A DNA stretch of 64,000 nt from Ignelater luminosus (lineage: Eukaryota > Arthropoda > Insecta > Coleoptera > Elateridae): positions 1 through 64,000 of the forward strand of contig VTPC01000970.1 of NCBI GenBank assembly GCA_011009095.1. The letters run 5' to 3'. Shown here piece after piece: positions 45,001 through 57,420 of this stretch. The translations under genes and the position numbers were made by a program. The first letter of the stretch is position 1, and the number at the start of each line of letters is the position of its first letter. The notes under the pieces are model-generated. The model saw nothing but the letters and a program-made list of their open reading frames with translations. It was not told where the DNA came from and searched no databases.

Positions 45001-45604
45001 GTTTATTGAACGTAATAATACATATAAATTAAAAAAAAGAAAGAAATTAACGTTCAATAGGAAAAAGGTCAGCAAGGCTGTTTTTCACTTTCTCCTTTAC
45101 AAACAAATATAAGTAAATATCACAATTTCTGGGAATCTAACAAATAATTTTTAAAATGTCTCTTGAACTGAGCTGTCGAAGTACAATTTTTGAATAAATT
45201 TATAGAACTATTAACCATTTTCGGCGCTGTAAATTCATAACAACATTTAAATTTGTTAGTACTCTGCTTGGGAATCGTATACATATCCATGCTGCGCAAA
45301 TTAGAATTATGTATTGCTGATCGTTTAAATAATAATTCATATAAATAAGGTGGTTCTTTTGATTTTAAGACATTAAATAGGAATGTTCCCTACAAAAGTG
45401 TAAATCTGTTTTCCAGTTTTAAAATATTTAAACTATTATAATGTGGCGTTATGTGCTCTCTTTTATTAATTTTATATGCAAACCTTAAACAACAATTTTG
45501 CAGAATTTGCAAGGTACTCTTCATTCCAGATGTCAAAAAGTTGAAATAGACAGAACTGCAAAAATCAAGATGATATAAGATAAGGGCGTCTACTAAATTC
45601 TATT

Positions 45605-47152
45605 TTACAGTTGGCGTAAAATATTTTTAAATTTCCACAAAGACTTTAATTTCATGTAACAATGACTGCATTTTTTGATTACATGCCTTTCAAAATTCAG
45701 ATTGTTATCTATAGTTAATCCAAGATCACGGGTACTTTCAGTAGGGTTTAGAATAGAATCATTTAATATAATTTGGTTTCTAGCATTTTGGTTAGCTTTA
45801 TAAATTAAATTTCTTGTACCAATATATATCACAATGGTTTTCTCCGAGTTTAGACGTAGTCCTTCTTTTTTGACCATTCTAGAATATTATGCAGGTTGAT
45901 ATTTAACTCTGTAATTAAGTCATTACTTTTTTCTGGTAAACACAATTTATATATTTGGGTATCGTCTACATATTGGTGAATATTCTATTGATGTTGCAAA
46001 ACACTTGGAAGATCAGCCGTAAAGATTGTGAAGAGAATAGGTGCCAGAACACTTCCTTGAGGGACACCATAATTTATTTTAATTTCTTCAGAAATTTCAT
46101 TATCAATTTTTACCATTTGAAATCGATTTGTCAAATAATTTCTAAACTACTGCAAATTTTCGTCGGAAATTCCATAAAAATGTAATTTCGCTAAAAGGAG
46201 GTCTCTGTCAAAGGCTTTGCTGAATTCTAAAAGCACAAGGTAAGTGATTTCTAATTTATCTATATTTTTTGCTATATCTGTAGTTATCTTAAGCATTGCG
46301 GTAGTAGTACGGTGATTTTTACGAAACCCAGATTGAATAGGTGGTAATAACTTGCTCTCGCAAATATAGTCAGTTAAAAATAAACAAACAACCTTTTCTA
46401 AAATATATAATAATTGGTCTGAGGTCTTTCAATTCACTTGCTGTAGTTACTTTTGGTAATGGATTAATTACAGCTTTCTTCCAAATTGCAGGGATGGTAC
46501 CAGTATTAAGCGAGAAATTAATTATATGTATTAAAGTATATATGCAAAATGGTAATACTAGTTTTAACATTTTTAAATTTATATTGTCAATTCCACAAGC
46601 ATTAGATGTTAATTTACTTACAATTTTGGATACTTCTTCGGTTGTTATTTCTCTAAATAATTTAAGTGGAGGGTTGTCCTTAAATCTATTGTTAAGGAAA
46701 TAATTCATTGTATCGTTATCAACAACTACATTTTGAACAATATTTGTAAAGAAATTGTTAATCAAATTAGCGTTCTTGATTTCCTCTGCTATTTCTGATT
46801 GAGGTTTTGAGTGAACATTCCAAGAAGCAAAGTTTCTCCACGACATCTTTGGATTACAGCGGTTAACACATAACTGATCATTAATAAAAGCAATTTTTTC
46901 ATTCTTTGTAGCTATAGATAAGTAGTTTCGTAAATGCCTGTAGTTGTTCAAATCAGTTTCTAGTTTGGTTTTTGTATATTTTTTATACGCTTTGTGTTTC
47001 GCATTAATTATTACTTTAAAGGCATCCGTGATATAAGGACGTTTTCTACTACGTAACGTTGAAGATTTCATAGGTGCATGAATATCAAATAACTCTAAAA
47101 TTTGATTGTTAATATAATTGACTTTAGAATCGATGTTATCTAATCTTTCCAC
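45605..47152 (-). pseudogene. CR1/Jockey-like LINE reverse transcriptase
   Basis: The first frame (47152-46370) has ITTEEVSKIVSKLTSNACGI and DNINLKMLKLVLPF, TIPAIWKKAVINPLPKV and LKDLRPI, then a frameshift near 46425. Later frames carry QSGFRKNHRTTTAMLKIT, LLEFSKAFD (motif A), YGVPQGSVLAPILFTIF (motif B) and QYVDDTQIYK, with the YVDD catalytic pair intact at 45959-45974. The last frame (45877-45605) has EGLRLNSEKTIVIYIGTRN and RDLGLTIDNNLNFERHV. An in-frame stop (near 45990) and frame breaks show it is dead. Confidence 0.88.
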
Positions 47153-47236
47153 GCAATCCCAATTGATTGCTACTGCATCATCTTCAAAAGCACTTAATAC
47201 AAAATTTCTGTAGCAACGATATGTAATTCTTTTAGG

Positions 47237-47941
47237 TTAGACTTTCTTTGTAGTATAATCTAATTCACAATACGTTAACATATGATCGGTCACATTGATT
47301 AAATCCAAGTTTTCACATTTTGTTACAATAATATTGTTACTAACACATATAATATCTATTAATGTTGCACTTGTATTTGTTATTCTGGTAGGCTGAGTTA
47401 CAATCTGTTTCATGTTAAATGTGTTAATCAGCTTGTTAAATTTTTTTGAAAATGGTGAATCACAATTTAAATCAATATTTATGTCTCCCACTACTACAAG
47501 ATCATCGACTTCCATTATTATACGTGAAAATAAAATTTCCATTTCTGCAAAACAGGCATTATATATTTTTGGTACGTATATAGCGCCTAGACCTATTTTA
47601 GTGTTCTTTATCGTTATTAATACCCAGAGTTGTTTAGTATATGTTAATTTCGAGAAATCTATGGATACAGCCTTAAAATTTAAATTATTTCGAATGTACC
47701 AGCACAGTCCACCACCTCTAGAATTTCTATCGCCACGTAATAATTCATATTCTGGTATATGTATTGAACCCGATGGAAAATCAGGACATAACCACAATTC
47801 CGAAATAGCTATTAAATTAAATTTATTTTCATTTTCATTAACAAAGTCCCAAAATGTATCAAAACTTGAAACTAATGATCGTATATTTATATGTGCTATA
47901 CGTAGACCCTTATGTTGATTGGACAATTTTAATTCTTCCAT
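47237..47941 (-). pseudogene. CR1/Jockey-like LINE endonuclease, 234-aa open frame
   Basis: One unbroken frame has AHINIRSLVSSFDTFWDFV, LIAISELWLCPDFPSGSIHI (catalytic Glu in S-E-x-W), RGGGLCWYIRNN, LVVVGDINIDLNCDSPFSKK (G-D-x-N), and NVTDHMLTYCELDY (catalytic D-H). All catalytic residues of the APE-type nuclease are present. A TAG stop separates it from the RT frame, where intact elements have one ORF2. Confidence 0.9.
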
Positions 47942-48015
47942 TCTATTTTCAATATAGTTATTAACACTATTTTTATGTTGTACTTCTAGATCTTGAACTG
48001 TTTGCTGAATATCTA

Positions 48016-48934
48016 CTAAATTAGCTTTTGTCTTGAAGACACCTCTTGAAAATTTTTACTTGAATCAATCTTACTACCATTATTATTTTTATTTGCATAG
48101 AATTTACGCACAGCAATACCCTCAGGCCAAAATGAAGCATCCAAAATTTTTGATAAGTGATTCGCATCAATTGTGATTTTGAATGAACTGTAAGAATCGG
48201 GAAATTTCGACTTTAACTGCAAAATATTTACATTTGGCATATTATTGCTGTTAAGTAATTGCTGCAATTTAGATTGGATATAATTAACAATCTTATCTTT
48301 ATTGACAGCGGGATTTACTCTAGTAAGATGAGCATTTGAATATCACTTCCTTTTTGCAACAGCTAAATTCATTGTTGTTTGAAAGAGAATTTGTTGATGC
48401 TGTGCCTATTATCAGTTTATTTTCATTATACAACTTCTTGTTACGTCTCATCGCTTCATTATTATTAGAGATTGAATCCGAGTTTAAAATTAAGGATTCC
48501 TTTTTTTTGAGAAGTTTGTTTGGAAAGATTCTTGTTGCTATTATTATATTGCACTGATGTAGATGGTTTCTGATTATTACCATTTTTTGCTACATTTGAA
48601 TATGTTTCTGCATCACATGAGGGTCCATTGCAGTTTTGGTTATTAATGTATTTTGGATTTGTGAGTAGTCTAATTAGATCAATATTACTGGATTTTAGCA
48701 CATTAATTTCATTTCTTAATTGTACTATCTCATTTTTTAATGATTTAGTTTCTTCAATAACAATTTTCTTTATAATATCGGTAAAGTTGCCATTGTTGAA
48801 AAATGTAAATATCTCGTTTTGATATTCTATAATTTATCAAAGCAATAAGTAAAAGTTGAAGTATCAAGAGGGATTTCCTCGTACATAGTGTCTGAAACAG
48901 CACTCTTTTTACGTCGTCCTTTAGCTGGTGCCAT
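48016..48934 (-). pseudogene. CR1/Jockey-like LINE ORF1
   Basis: ORF1 begins MAPAKGRRKKSAVSDTMYEE at 48934 and soon hits a stop. Later frames hold a Leu-rich coiled coil (VIEETKSLKNEIVQLRNEIN), an Asn/Ser-rich linker, and the C-terminal RNA-binding-like part SYSSFKITIDANHLSKILDA and SFWPEGIAVRKFYAN. Frameshifts near 48830, 48580 and 48300. The protein would coat LINE RNA. Confidence 0.8.
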
Positions 48935-48960
48935 CACGTATTCACCGTGCTTAAAATAAA

Positions 48961-50499
48961 TTTATATTTACAGGGAACTGTGGTTGAAAGGATAATTAAT
49001 TGAGCACAGCAATTGATGTGTCTTAATCACTGACAAAAATATAAATAAATAAAAAAGAATTTAAAAGAAACAGATTATTTTTTTTAAAGTTATTAAACAC
49101 TGACAAAAAATAGTACAACAATACAAAATTCAACAAAAAGTGTTACAGAAAAAAAATTATAAAACGTCACAACACTAAAACTTCCATGTACTTAAAATTT
49201 TTCAAAGATTATACTTGTCTATGAACACTATAATCAAACGAACATATAAAATAACTCAAAACACATAACAAATCTTTTAAAAGTTGCAAACTACTGTGAA
49301 ATTATTAAAAGAAATTGGTAAATCTGTCAGTCACAGCTAACTCAATTCAATATATTTAGATAATTAATTAACAAAACTCGACTCCCTCAGCCTCAACACC
49401 TCACGGTAGACGAGGCAAAGGATTAAGTAAGTAAATAAGTAAGTAAAGCATAGAAAAAATAAGTTCTTCTATGTACATGAATATTCATCACGATTTTGTT
49501 TAAAGTTCTAAAGTTTTAAAGTTTTTCTTTCAATTTTCATTAATTTAAAGATTTTTATTATTAAGTTAAATTTTAGACAAAATTGTGACGAATATCTATA
49601 TGTATAACACATTTCTTTATTTTCTCTCTATTTTCATTAATCGTCAGTTTTATTTATACTCTATATTCTTGTTTTTGAATCTAAATAAAAAACCTAATTA
49701 ATTTAATTAAGAATTTCTTTAAAATTAAAAACTGTTTTGGAAATTCTAAATTAAGGGAAATGTCACTGGCGGGTTTTGAATTTGACATTTTGTATTCCAA
49801 AAACATGTGCAAACTGTATTTTACAAAAAGCTAGTGGAATGGATTACAATTAATAAAACAACTAGTAACATATGAATTATAAAATATTTTAATCAGAAAA
49901 TTTACATTGTCAATGTAAAAACTACGAAGTGCAAAATCAAACTCCAGAATATAAAGAAATAAAAGATGAAGTTTTACACACTTCAAACCGATCGATATTG
50001 ATGCTGCTTTTCGTACAATAGTACATTCATTTTAAAATTTCTGTGCAAATTAATATTTCTCTATAAGCTTTAGTTAATTCTCTTAAGTTAGGTCTTGAAA
50101 TATTTTCAAATAGTCTAGTAGATCGTTATTTTGTCAAAAAATATTCTATTTTTAATAAGTTCTTCTATTTAAAAATTAAAACCATGAATTCGATTAGTAT
50201 ATTGTCGTCTATATGCCATAAAAATCCAAAGCAATTTAGATAAACAGAGAAAATACATACTAAGAAAATCAGTCGACTTTCTACCTGCCTCTCAAATTAG
50301 TCACAGCAAATGTTAAAATTGTGTGCAAAAATTCAATGATAAAATAAAGAGGAAGCAGAGTTAAATAACGATATATAAACGTTCCTCTTGTTTGCGATAA
50401 CCATAAAGTTGTAGGTGAAATTGTAAAACCGACTGCAAATATTTATTAATTATACCGAATTGCCATTTTTCATGTCCTAATGAGAGATAATGATTACTA
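48961..50499. other. No gene; includes a LINE 3'-tail fragment at 49371-49445
   Basis: AT-rich sequence. At 49371-49445 there is CTCAACACCTCACGGTAGAC followed by AAGTAAGTAAATAAGTAAGT. The same text, TACACCTAACGGTAGAAG, closes the LINE fragment near 60685, so this is a detached 3' tail of that LINE type with an AAGT microsatellite. Nothing else is recognisable. Confidence 0.5.
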
Positions 50500-53240
50500 C
50501 TAGTTCGAGTCATTCCTTGCGTCTAATCTAAATAGTTTTTTATGATCAAAGTTTACGTTGGAGGGACGTGAAGTAGGAATCCAATCGAGTGCTAGGTAGG
50601 CACTTGAGCGGAATGTTGCCGCGGTGCCTCGCGTTGGTAAGTTTAGAATACATGCAAATCTTTTAGAGGTTGTAACAAGCCTGCAAAGGTTAAATGGACA
50701 CAGGAAAAAATGAAGATAAAAAAATGACATCAAAAAAGGGAAGAACAGTAAGCGAAAGATCTCAAGAACAAAATGGGAAAGAAGAAGAAATGATAACGAA
50801 GACGATTAGAAATATAACAAGAACTAACATAAAAAACTAATAAAGCGAGCAAAAAATACCTGGACGGATAATAAGGAAACAAATAAGGCAAAGAAAATGG
50901 AAACTATTAGAAATAAAAACAAAAAAATTAATAACGAAACAAAAATTATAAACATGAAAAAGAATAACAATGGGTATATGGAACGTTACAACATTAAATG
51001 GCAAAAAACACGAAGTAATAGAGGAGATGGAAAAATATGATATACAAATACTGAGGGTAAGCGAAACAAAAAAAAACAAACAAACGGGAAATGAAATATG
51101 AAGAATATCAAAACATTATACCCTATTGTTATCCTGGACTACTCAAAAGACTTAGCAAAATAAGGATTGGGTATAATAATACCCGAAACTATTGAAGCAA
51201 GAATTATAAACTTCAAATCCATATCTTCAAGGATAATGTATATAAAAACTGAAGTTGACAAAATAATAAATTTAGTACAAATATATGCCCCAACAGAAGG
51301 AATAGTACAAGAAAAATACTAGAATTTTGCAATGAGTTGCAAGAAACAGTAGACTTACTACGAGAAAAATCAGAACAGCTAATAATTATGAGAGACTGGA
51401 ACTCAAGAATAAGGAAAGAAGAAATAATTAATAGAATGGAACGAAGATGATACAATTCTGCCAAACGAATGATCTACTTATAAGAAATACCTTCTGGGAA
51501 CAACCAATACCGCATAGTTACACATACATAGCCGAAGGTAGAGATGTTAAAAGCAAACTAGATGTTTTTCATATACTCACAAGAAGTCAAAAATATAGTT
51601 ACGGAAATTAAAACAATAAAAGAAGCGGAACTAAGAACCGATCATAGATTGGTGAAAGCAGAAATGAAATTACGGTGGGATAACCAAGAAGAAAAACCAG
51701 CATACACAAAATTAGCAGTATACAAATTAAAAAATCCAGAACTAAAGAAAAATATCAAGAGAAAACAGTTAAGACCTCTAAAAAACTTAAGGAGATAAAT
51801 ACAAAATGGAATTTGAAAAAGAAATGGGAACAATCTAAGGAAATACTAATAAATACCATACATCAGAAAGAATCTGCGCGAAAAAGATACTTAGCAAAAA
51901 TAGCAGAAAAACAAAATCTACAAAATCTACAAGCAGAAGTAAAAAGGAAAAAAGATGCATGAAAAAAATAATATCTATACAAACCAAGACCAAGATAAAA
52001 GTAAATACATAAGAATACGAAACAAAGTTAAAACACTAGTAAGAGAAGCCAAAAGGAAAAGTTGTGAAGACTTCGGAAAGGAATTAAATCAAGAATACAC
52101 AACAAATACAAGATGTTTTTGGAATAAACTGAACGCGATGGAAGGCAAGAAAAAGAAAGAAATAAATAAGATAAAAGACACAGATAAACAACTAAAAGTA
52201 CAAACAGCAGAAATACTGCAAGTATGGAAGGAATACTATACCGAGAAGTTCAAGAATGCAAAAGAAGACCAAACAGGGATAACTGACGAGACAGAAAGAA
52301 ATCAATAAAGAAAAGAAAAAAAAATAGGTAAAATCAATTGGACAGATTTTGAAGAAAGCCTACAAGAAATTATATTGGGAAAAGCAAGTGGAACAGAAAA
52401 TATAGAACCAGAATTAATAAAATGGATAGAAAAAGAAGGTACAAAATGGTTGCTAGAAATATACAAAAAAGAATGGAAAACAAACAAGATGCCAAAAGAA
52501 TGGAAAGAAAATCTAATTATACCAATTCACAAAAAAGGGGAAGAAACAGACTATAATAATTACAGAGCGATCTGCCTAACAACTATAGCATTCAAACTGT
52601 ATACTAGAATAGTTGGAAAAAATAAGAGAGATCGTAGAAAGAAATATAGAGGAAGAACAGGCAGATTTAGAAAAGAAAAACAAACAAATGACAACATATT
52701 TATATTAAGAAGTGTGATAGAGAAGAAATATGAGAAGGAGGAAGAACTGTATCTCACTTCTATAGTTCTTAGGGCAACATTTGACAAGGTCAATAGAAAA
52801 ATAGCATGGGAAGTACTAGAAAAACTAAAAGTATCTCACAAACTAATACAAGTAACTAAAAGTGTATATAGAGTAGTCTTAGAAAGAATACAGCTGTATG
52901 GAAAGAAATCGGCCCCTTTTGAAATGGAAAAGAGAATAAAGCAGGAAGACAGCCTGAGCCCTCTGCTATTTATCCTAGTAATGACAAAACAGTTAAAAAT
53001 ACAAGAAGAACAGAACACTGCAAACTACTATCGAATACAATAATCTACAACCAGTGAAAATCGACTCGCTACTTTACGCTAACGATATCATACTAATTGC
53101 GGATTCCCAAAGAAAGATGCAATTGCTTCTAGATATTTGGATAAAAGAAATAGAAAATATGAAACTGAAAATAAACATAAACAAATGTAAATATATAACC
53201 CAAAAACGATTGAAAGAGAAAGAGAAGCTCAGAAAGAAAC
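50500..53240 (+). mobile_element. R4/RTE-like LINE, copy A
   Basis: A GC-richer leader (about 50500-50690) precedes degraded frames. EN starts at about 50965 (GIWNVTTLNGKKHEVIEEME). The G-D-x-N motif is R-D-W-N (IIMRDWNSRI, near 51390). The EN end, TIKEAELRTDHRLVKAEMKL, is at 51600-51680. The RT (52375-53043) has SGTENIEPELIKWIEK, LIIPIHKKGEETDYNNYRAI and RTGRFRKEKQTNDNIFIL. The catalytic motif is YANDIILIADS (53078-53110), so YADD became YAND. Stops occur throughout. The copy breaks off near 53240, where a second copy begins mid-endonuclease. Confidence 0.85.
52375..53230 (+). pseudogene. Reverse transcriptase of LINE copy A
   Basis: A 222-residue frame (to 53043) covers the fingers and palm: WKENLIIPIHKKGEE, QTNDNIFILRSVIEKKYE, a degraded motif A (VLRATFDKVNRKIAWEVLEK) and motif B (RIKQEDSLSPLLFILVM). 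The next frame (53054-53323) has LLYANDIILIADSQRKMQLL, where the first catalytic Asp is Asn, followed by KLKININKCKYIT. The active site is therefore lost. Confidence 0.85.
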
Positions 53241-54049
53241 GTCAAGAGTTTGATAGTCTGTATGGTGCTGACACAAGACTTAGCACAAATAATAATAGAA
53301 ATAGAAACAAGAACAGAACCTGAAATAGGATTAAACCACAGACTAGTTATAGCCAAACTCCAAACAAACATATATAGAAACATCAACGTAAAAGGGTATA
53401 GCAAAATAGCAATACACAAACTGGCGAACGAGAAGATAAAGAAAAAATATTAACAAGAAATAGGCAATAAACTAGCACTGATAGAAACAGAAAAGACAAC
53501 ATGGACCTTGGAAGAGAGATAGACAAATTTAATAAAAACATTGCGGGAAAAACCGCAAGAAATATGTGTAAGAACAATCAAAAAACAGTGAAACTTATAA
53601 AGCAGAAGAAAACGTCGTGGAAAACATTTATTCAGACAATGACACAGAGAGATGAAGAAGAATACAACACTAAGAGACAATAAGTGAAACAAGCAGTTAA
53701 GAAAGCAAAGAGAGAGAAAACTAGAAAAAATCTGGAGAAGAAATAACTGAGAAGTATAAAGTACACAATAGAAAATTCTGGACGAAAACAGAGCAACTAA
53801 AGGGGAAAATGAAAAAGAAATTAGAGCAATAAAAGATAACCAAAACTGATTAAAAACTAAAAAGAAGGAAATACTACAAACCTAGAATGAATACCATTCG
53901 GAAATCTTTAAAGAAATACAAGAACTAGAAGAAACAAGAGAAGAAGAAATAATAGGGGAAGACGAAGATATAAAAGAAGAGGAAATAGAGAAAGCAGTAC
54001 ATAAGAACAAGTTAAGCAAAGCAGGAGGGGCATGTAATATAACACAGAG

Positions 54050-55070
54050 ATGATCAAATGGATGGGAAGGAAGGGAATGAAATGGCTAGGGATCATAATA
54101 AAAAAAAGCTTGGAAAACACAGAAATCCCGAAAGGATGGGAAGAAAACGTAATAGTTCCCATACATAAAGAAGGAGAGCAAACACAATGTCAAAACTACA
54201 GAGCAATCTACCTAGCACAAGTCGGGTTCAAACTGTACACAAGAGTGTTGGAGAAAAAATTAGGAGAGCAGGTGGAGAAAAAACTCGAAGATGCGCAAAC
54301 GGCATTCAGGCCGGGGAGACAAACCAACGATAACATATACATAATAAGACGAATAATANNNNNNNNNNNNNNNNNNNNNNNNNNNNNNNNNNNNNNNNNN
54401 NNNNNNNNNNNNNNNNNNNNNNNNNNNNNNNNNNNNNNNNNNNNNNNNNNNNNNNNNNNNNNNNNNNNNNNNNNNNNNNNNNNNNNNNNNNNNNNNNNNN
54501 NNNNNNNNNNNNNNNNNNNNNNNNNNNNNNNNNNNNNNNNNNNNNNNNNNNNNNNNNNNNNNNNNNNNNNNNNNNNNNNNNNNNNNNNNNNNNNNNNNNN
54601 NNNNNNNNNNNNNNNNNNNNNNNNNNNNNNNNNACAAAATAATTAAGAGAATAAGACAGCGAGGAAACAAACTGAATACCATTATTGGATACAGAAATAT
54701 GGAACCGGTAAGAGTGAGTGATTTTCTCTATGCAGATGATGTGCTACTAATAGCTGACTCCAAAACAAAGATGCAAACACTTATAAACCTATGGAGAGAA
54801 GAGATAGAAAACAGGAAAATGGAAATTAACACAGAAAAAACAAAAGTGATGATTATCAACAAAAAACAAACAACAGAACAAGACGAAAACCCAATAAATC
54901 TTCAGGAAAGAGTCTTAGAAGAAGTAACGACATACGAATATTTGGGTAGCGTAATAACAAACAATGGAAAATTGGAGGCAGAAATAACGAATAGAGGAAA
55001 TAAGTCAACAAAAATATATTACGTACAAAACAAGACAATCCTGGGACATAGAGAAATTGAATGGAAGTGA
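54050..55070 (+). pseudogene. Reverse transcriptase of LINE copy B, with sequence gap
   Basis: Before the gap the frame has WLGIIIKKSLENTEIPKGWE, NYRAIYLAQVGFKLYTRVLE and EDAQTAFRPGRQTNDN. After the gap, 54699-55070 carries FLYADDVLLIADSKTKMQTL, NTEKTKVMIINKKQ and EVTTYEYLGSVITNNGKLEA. The catalytic YADD is present; motifs A and B fall in the gap and cannot be judged. Confidence 0.85.
54359..54633. other. Assembly gap (275 N)
   Basis: A run of N inside LINE copy B. No annotation is possible here, and the open frames shown across it are not real. Confidence 0.99.
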
Positions 55071-55100
55071 AGATGAAGGTCCATAACGCAGTCACAATTT

Positions 55101-56925
55101 TCTTAATAACCTATGTCAGTAAAAACTGGACAAATTTCAAATAAATAAGTAAATTAAGTAAGAACCTTAACTAAATAATTGGTTGGTTTTATTGAATTAT
55201 TCTGCCTTGAAGAGCAAATTAAAAAAAACTTGCTCTGGAGAATTATCAAAGTTATTTATAAACTTTGTCTACTATTAGAAATTTTAAATAGATTATACAA
55301 TCCCGTTTTGTTTAATAAAGTGATTTACAGTGATATATTCTATTAAATAAGTATGATAACTCAATTTAATTTAAGTACTAAACTAAATTAAATAGGCTAA
55401 TTGGATCATTCATGAACGCTCTCTAATTGCGGTTTTTACACTGCTGTAGCAAAGGTTGCCTAACTATAACTACAAAAATAAAAAACCGAAGTAATTAACT
55501 CCATATCAAATTTATGTTATAGATTACCTTTGCGAGATACTATTAATAGTGTAATTAAAACTACTAATTGACATTATTCAAAACGTTTGACATTAAAATC
55601 TATTAGAATTCATTAACTTGAACCTTTTTAACCTTTTTAAAAAATTTATTGCAAATACTTTTGTAGACGCCAGTAGGTACTCCGAAGGATATAAAATAAA
55701 TACTTTAATTTTGTTTTAAATTTATGGAACATTTTATTAGTTTGAAATTAAAGGTAAGGTTACAGAATGAATGTGGCTTCTAAATCAAATATTGCCACTG
55801 TTTATTGCATGCAACTACTAATTAGATTCTTACTTGCACAACTGCCATTCTTAAAATGCTATCTGTGGGCAGGTGATACATAGAGTAAAATTAAAACACT
55901 ACGATTTTAAAGAAACTTAAAGAAGAAAAAATAAATAAAATAAATGTGGACGTTAGAAAATTATTACACAGGGAATTTCATTAAAAAACAATAAAAAATA
56001 GTAAATAGATAAAAATAACATCGTTTTAAGAATATAACAGAGAAACTGTGCAATTTTCTAATAAAATAAATAGGGTCTTTCAAAACTCAAAATTGCCTAA
56101 ATTTTAAAACATTAAATTTACAAATGTCATTATTGTTTTCACTCTAAACATATTACCGATATTTACACGAACATGAAGTTTTGTGACATCTTTTAAGAAT
56201 TTCTGCATAAATTACTATTTGTGAAACATTAACATTGGTTGTAACTATATAAACGATTAGAATGTTACATTTAAAAAACAAATTGCCTATGCAAATTTTA
56301 AAATTTATTATATCTTTTACAGAAAACAAACATTTATATCTAACTAGTTAATAAACGATTACAAAATTAACACATAAAGCATTCTTTTTTGTTTTTGTTA
56401 AGGCTACTTTCACATATCTTAATAAGATTCATCATACTTGTACTAAAAATTACTTATACTAATAAAATTCAAGGTGAAGATTAAAAGTTGATTCAATTTT
56501 GTACTAATTGGCTTTGCAATGTTTAAAGTGGGCTAATAAAGACGTGCATTCTTGTTAGATCTTTTTCTATTTACTATACAGAGTGATTGTTCTTACTACT
56601 ACTAGTTATTACTACTATTTTGTGTTACTTAATGATAATAAAAAAAATGATTTTCAGTCTAATATTACATTTATGTGAGGGCATTTTCCCTTAAAATAAA
56701 TATAATTCAAGTTTGTTTATGAACTAAACTTTATTCTATTTTACAGGTAGATATGTATACATGAACTCCGGTCCTGTGCCTAAAGTGAATTGACGTGTAT
56801 TAGGTAGCTGCGAAATTAAACTCAATTTTGAGTGGTTTCAAGTGTATTATTGCATGAGCTTTTAGTATAAAGGCATTGTGTTTTAAATTAACGATTTGAT
56901 TATGAAAAATCTCGCTGGTAAGCGA
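55101..56925. other. No gene seen; AT-rich
   Basis: AT-rich, stop-dense sequence between the LINE copies and the MITE. No motif recognised. Confidence 0.45.
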
Positions 56926-56933
56926 CCAAGAAA

Positions 56934-57291
56934 CAAAGGCCGCGGAAGTGGGGTTGCAGGAGTTGCAGTCGCAACTGCTAATCATTTTTGGGGGTTGCGC
57001 CGCAACCCCTGTTCAGAACATAAAAAAAGATAAAACAAAATACCTAACAAAAACACGAGTACGAATCTAGCAGGTTTTTGGAGCAATAGAATAAAATTGT
57101 CTTCTTTAATTTACACAGATTTAAATATTTTATACAATTGTTATACTAATAGTTCAATACATATTATATGACTAATATAATGTTTGTCACCTAATTATGC
57201 ATTTTCTATACCCAAAAACACCCCCCTCCTTCTTATACTTCGGTCAATCAAATTTCGCAACCCCTTTTGAAAAAATGTTCCGCAGCCATTG
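56934..57291. mobile_element. hAT-like non-autonomous element (MITE), 358 bp
   Basis: The ends are CAAAGGCCGCGGAA (from 56934) and the reverse complement of CAATGGCTGCGGAA (ending 57291), 12 of 14 matching. The flanks CCAAGAAA (56926-56933) and TCTAGAAA (57292-57299) match at 6 of 8 bases, fitting an aged 8-bp hAT target duplication. GGGGTTGC motifs recur inside both ends, including a hairpin GGGGTTGC-GCC-GCAACCCC. There is no coding capacity. Confidence 0.75.
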
Positions 57292-57420
57292 TCTAGAAAT
57301 ATAGAAAATTATCAAAACTTGTATTATTTACCACTAAGAGTCCCATCGCAGTGGATAACGTGTTAGACAGGCCCGCTTTCAGTGCATAGCGGAAATAACT
57401 AATAGCTGGATCTAATCAAC

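Larger units (their letters stand above)
45001..48960 (-). mobile_element. Nearly full-length but degraded CR1/Jockey-like LINE
   Basis: Minus strand: ORF1 begins at 48934, the endonuclease spans 47941-47237 and the reverse transcriptase 47152-45605. The 3' end has a TTTATT/AATAAA (45002-45007) and a TTATT-type tail. All domains are present, but ORF1 and RT have frameshifts and stops. It is about 4 kb, close to full length for the class. The placement rests on the EN start (HINIRSLVSSFDTFWDFV) and RT motifs; the exact clade is unsettled. Confidence 0.88.
53241..55100 (+). mobile_element. R4/RTE-like LINE, copy B (head to tail with copy A)
   Basis: It begins inside the endonuclease (LTQDLAQIIIEIETRTEPEI, GLNHRLVIAKLQ, 53250-53370), equivalent to IKTIKEAELRTDHRLVKAEM in copy A. 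A decayed linker follows, then RT from about 54050 (NTEIPKGWEENVIVPIHKEG, QTAFRPGRQTNDNIYIIRRI). It runs into an assembly gap (54359-54633) and resumes with VSDFLYADDVLLIADSKTKM (54720-54780), with YADD intact. It ends near 55100 without an obvious tail. Confidence 0.85.

Noticed and set aside
47412-47918. 168-residue plus-strand ORF
   Set aside because: It is the antisense shadow of the LINE endonuclease frame, which has all catalytic motifs.
54050-54682. Long open frames across 54359-54633
   Set aside because: They run through assembly N and cannot be read.
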